A stretch of 61,371 nucleotides of DNA from assembly GCA_045613685.1 (NCBI GenBank), contig JAZLBL010000042.1, positions 1 through 61,371 on the forward strand, read 5' to 3'. This document shows positions 59,144 to 61,371 of this stretch, piece by piece. The DNA comes from Fimenecus sp045613685 (GTDB lineage: Bacteria > Bacillota > Clostridia > Oscillospirales > Acutalibacteraceae). A program made the translations under genes and the position numbers. The notes under the pieces are model-generated. The model ran no database searches. It saw only the letters and a program-made list of their open reading frames with translations, and was not told where the DNA came from. How positions within the stretch are numbered: position 1 is the stretch's first letter; the number at the start of each line of letters is the position of its first letter.

Positions 59144-60041
59144 TCACAACACTCCCTTGCTCTTTAAGATATTTGCCCATTGAAATCAAACTGCCGAATG
59201 AGCCTGTGAAAATACCGATTCCCATAAATATGAGAAGAATCCAACCTGCATAAGCACCGAATGCAACAGGTGTGAAGATTGCAAGCATATTCTTGAACAC
59301 ATAAATCATACCCTGATAAAGACCTGCAAGCAAAGCAAATGACACAAGGCTTGATGAGACACCGATTACCATACCTTCAATCATAAATGGCCAACGGATG
59401 AACCAGTTTGTCGCACCAACGGCTTTCATAATGCTGATTTCAAGCTTACGAGAGAACATTGTGATTCTGATTGTATTTGAAATGATAAAGAGTGACACGA
59501 TAAAGAGAAGTGCAACCATACCTGCGATTACAATTGTAACTGCTTTACGCACACTAACAAGCTTATCTGCAAGGTCACTATTTTCACGAACATTTTCAAC
59601 ATTCTGCATTGATTTAAGCTCTGAAACGGTCTGGTCAAACATAGTCAAATCTTTAACCACGACCTTATAGGCGTCGGGCAATGGGTTTTCGTCAAGACCT
59701 TCAAGCAAGACCGCGTCTTCACCCATACTTTCAAGTTGTGCTGCGAATGCATCTTCTTTTGGGACAAAGATACATTCTTCAATATTATTCATAACCTTGA
59801 TTTCGTTGCCCATTCGGGTTGTATCTTCATCTGACACACCGTCTTGAACATAGACCATAACAACGTTTTGGCTTTCGATATTATCAAGTAAGGCATTGAT
59901 ATTGAAATAAATCATTGAACCAAGGCCGATGATTACAAGACAAGCCATCAAAACTGTTATTGATGCCAATGACATAAGTCTGTTAACCCAGACATTACGG
60001 AAGCCTTCTTTTGTAAGGTATTTTAAACTCGCACCTTTCAT
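59133..60041 (-). CDS. ftsX: Cell division protein FtsX
   Basis: A 302-residue ABC-type membrane subunit with four helices (about 22-46, 175-198, 220-245, 270-290) and a large external loop between helices 1 and 2, the part that contacts EnvC-type partners. It has the MSLASITVLMACLVIIG start and the C-terminal GSFGSLISMGKYLKEQG end. Its ATG overlaps the ftsE TAA (TAATG). Confidence 0.95.
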   Translation of the reverse strand: MKGASLKYLTKEGFRNVWVNRLMSLASITVLMACLVIIGLGSMIYFNINALLDNIESQNVVMVYVQDGVSDEDTTRMGNEIKVMNNIEECIFVPKEDAFAAQLESMGEDAVLLEGLDENPLPDAYKVVVKDLTMFDQTVSELKSMQNVENVRENSDLADKLVSVRKAVTIVIAGMVALLFIVSLFIISNTIRITMFSRKLEISIMKAVGATNWFIRWPFMIEGMVIGVSSSLVSFALLAGLYQGMIYVFKNMLAIFTPVAFGAYAGWILLIFMGIGIFTGSFGSLISMGKYLKEQGSVVSEE

Positions 60042-60976
60042 TAGTTAGCACCTCCGTCTTCATCATCAAGATATTTTGAATAATCAAAATCATCAAGACC
60101 ATAGTTTTTCATAAACTCTTCAAGTTCACGGTCACTATTTGGTTGAATGTAATATGATGTTACTTCTTTTTCTTCAATTTTTTGTTCAGCCTCTTTAACT
60201 TCGTCACGTGACTGTTCAACTTTTTCCATTATTTCTTGTTCAGCTGCTTCAATCTTTTCTGCAGTTGTTTCTGCCTCTGCAACCGCTGTATGTACAACTT
60301 CTTCTTTAATCTTTCTACCTGTATCAGAAATAACGCTACCTTGGTCAATTGTAATAACACGGTGGTTGAAACGACGAACTAATTCGTGCTCGTGAGTAAC
60401 CATAACGATTGTTGTGCCGGTATTATTGATATGGTTGAGCAATTCAAGAATTTCGTAAGACATTTCAGGGTCAATGTTACCTGTTGGCTCGTCGGCAATG
60501 ATAATGCCAGCATTATTAACGAGTGCACGAGCAAGAGCAACTCTCTGTTGCTCACCACCTGAAAGTTCAGTTGGCAACTGACGTGCCTTTGATGAAAGAC
60601 CTACAAGGCTCAACACATAAGGAACTCTTTTTCTGATTTCTTTTTCTTTTGCACCGATAACACGCATTGCGAATGCAACGTTATCATAAACTGTCATATT
60701 CTGAATAAGACGGAAATCTTGGAAAACGATACCCATTGTTCTTCTGAATTTTGGGATATCTCTTTTCTTGATTGTGTTGAGATTATAGTTATTGATAACA
60801 ACAGTACCGCTATTGGCAACCTGTTCTCTCATTATTATTTTAAGAAATGTACTTTTACCTGCACCTGATGAACCAACAACGAAAACAAATTCACCATCGT
60901 TGATTGTGATGCTTACATCGCGGAGTGCGTGAGTACCATTATCATATGTTTTTGAAACATTTTTGAATTCAATCAC
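60041..60976 (-). CDS. ftsE: Cell division ATPase FtsE with C-terminal extension
   Basis: A 311-residue ABC ATPase that powers FtsX to switch on cell-wall hydrolysis at division. Walker A VGSSGAGKSTFLK, signature LSGGEQQRVALARAL, Walker B IIIADEPTGNID and switch His in MVTHEHEL are present. The usual FtsE is about 228 residues; this one continues for about 85 residues with a highly charged coiled-coil-like stretch (AEAETTAEKIEAAEQEI, REEVKEAEQ-like repeats) and an acidic end. The start is GTG 60976 after AAAAGG; the GTG at 60985 lies in that site. Confidence 0.94.
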   Translation of the reverse strand: MIEFKNVSKTYDNGTHALRDVSITINDGEFVFVVGSSGAGKSTFLKIIMREQVANSGTVVINNYNLNTIKKRDIPKFRRTMGIVFQDFRLIQNMTVYDNVAFAMRVIGAKEKEIRKRVPYVLSLVGLSSKARQLPTELSGGEQQRVALARALVNNAGIIIADEPTGNIDPEMSYEILELLNHINNTGTTIVMVTHEHELVRRFNHRVITIDQGSVISDTGRKIKEEVVHTAVAEAETTAEKIEAAEQEIMEKVEQSRDEVKEAEQKIEEKEVTSYYIQPNSDRELEEFMKNYGLDDFDYSKYLDDEDGGAN

Positions 60977-61058
60977 AATATGCACCTTTTCTTTCTTTTA
61001 TATTGGTTTTTTAATGAATTTTAGATATAAATACACATAATAACCATTATCGGTGACT

Positions 61059-61087
61059 ATTATACCACAAAATATTGTGTTTGTAAC
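61059..61087 (-). promoter_or_regulatory. ftsEX promoter
   Basis: Minus strand GTTACA (61082-61087), 17 bp, TATAAT (61059-61064) preceded by TGG (extended -10). The spacer holds CACAATATTTTGTG, a 14-bp perfect palindrome apart from its centre, as a possible operator. Confidence 0.65.
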
Positions 61088-61218
61088 GCTTTTTATAAAA
61101 TGTTAATATTTATCGTCGTTTTGCATAAAAAGTTCACGATATTATATTAAATATAAACAATTATAAAAAAAGATAACGACAAATTGGGGTTTGTCTAACT
61201 GTTTTATATGTATTTCTT
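61088..61218. other. AT-rich intergenic stretch
   Basis: Between the ftsE promoter and MITE copy 2 I see only AT-rich sequence without an ORF, RNA or strong hairpin. Confidence 0.5.
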
Positions 61219-61330
61219 GGCTCCCCTTGTCAGGGGAGCTGTCTGCATAGCAGACTGAGGGGTAGTCAAAATCCTATCTCCCCCTCCGTCACTCGCTTTC
61301 CTCGTGCCACCTCCCTCGTCAGAGGGAGGC
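61219..61330. mobile_element. MITE-like repeat, copy 2
   Basis: A 112-bp relative of copy 1 (49377-49501) in the same orientation, with the same ends (GGCTCCCCTTGTCAGGGG; TCGTCAGAGGGAGGC) and the same inner blocks GACTGAGGGGTAGT and CCCTCCGTCA. The internal hairpins differ: CTGCATAGCAG here versus TTGCCGTAGGCAA in copy 1. No ORF. Confidence 0.8.
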
Positions 61331-61371
61331 GAAACAACACTATTAAATCAATTAAACAAATTCAAATTTGT

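Overview
This 61 kb, AT-rich window looks like chromosomal core DNA of an anaerobic Firmicute of class Clostridia, probably an uncultured gut member of the Oscillospiraceae/Ruminococcaceae type. The evidence is a Clostridia-like 16S 5' end, split AddAB instead of RecBCD, zinc-type L31 and L32, ECF modules, an IscR-IscS-IscU set, B12-dependent MetH with a separate activation protein, GAGGTG-type ribosome binding sites and strong TTGACA-17-TATAAT promoters. The assignment is inference from gene content. Nearly every gene lies on the minus strand; only the two tRNA-Ser genes, a small island behind them and mtaB lie on the plus strand.

Layout, left to right (minus-strand transcription runs right to left). 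1-732: 5' end of a 16S rRNA gene, its leader and a consensus promoter. 867-2250: metal-sensing ArsR/CadC repressor and zinc/cadmium exporter with an operator lying in the promoter spacer. 2350-15588: rpoD, dnaG, dGTPase, YigZ/IMPACT protein, rpmE, addA, addB and a GH27 alpha-galactosidase. 15700-17214: two tRNA-Ser genes, an array of seven hairpins bounded by TGAAAT/ATTTCA hexamers, a four-helix-bundle (23S rRNA IVP-type) gene and an unknown tail-anchored protein. 17241-29917: a long run from ruvC through ruvA, ruvB, glmM, a methyltransferase, ecfA1, ecfA2, ecfT, truA, a DUF5711-like protein, cvpA and pgsA to a ClpE-like unfoldase. 29922-33497: yceD-rpmF and DUF512-der. 33532-36630: pgi, a small P-loop protein and a DacF-type carboxypeptidase; divergent mtaB follows to 38000. 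38037-42117: beta-mannosidase with a lipoprotein, then a LytTR-DUF3021 pair. 42217-49315: iscR, metH activation protein, metH, then iscS, iscU, nadA and mnmA behind their own promoter. 49509-52201: membrane-anchored MerR regulator, GtrA protein, nadE. 52245-55749: AIM24-type protein, a small membrane protein, greA-lysS. 55746-61087: ftsE-ftsX, an EnvC-like LytM protein, an S41 (CtpA-like) protein and an unknown gene.

The most unusual items are: (1) the 166-bp hairpin array next to the four-helix-bundle gene, organised like a REP/RAYT-type unit but with a different motif and a different protein; (2) a 25-bp palindrome-plus-tail element present six times, each time just after the stop codon of a minus-strand gene and always in the same orientation to it; (3) an FtsEX module whose LytM protein lacks a zinc-ligand His and whose S41 protein lacks both catalytic Ser and Lys; (4) an IscR-type operon that includes the methionine synthase pair, with shared operator-like motifs at iscR and iscS; (5) a MerR regulator with three membrane segments behind a 19-bp-spacer promoter; and (6) a terminator hairpin that contains the ribosome binding site of the next gene. 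No CRISPR array, prophage or intact transposase gene was seen.
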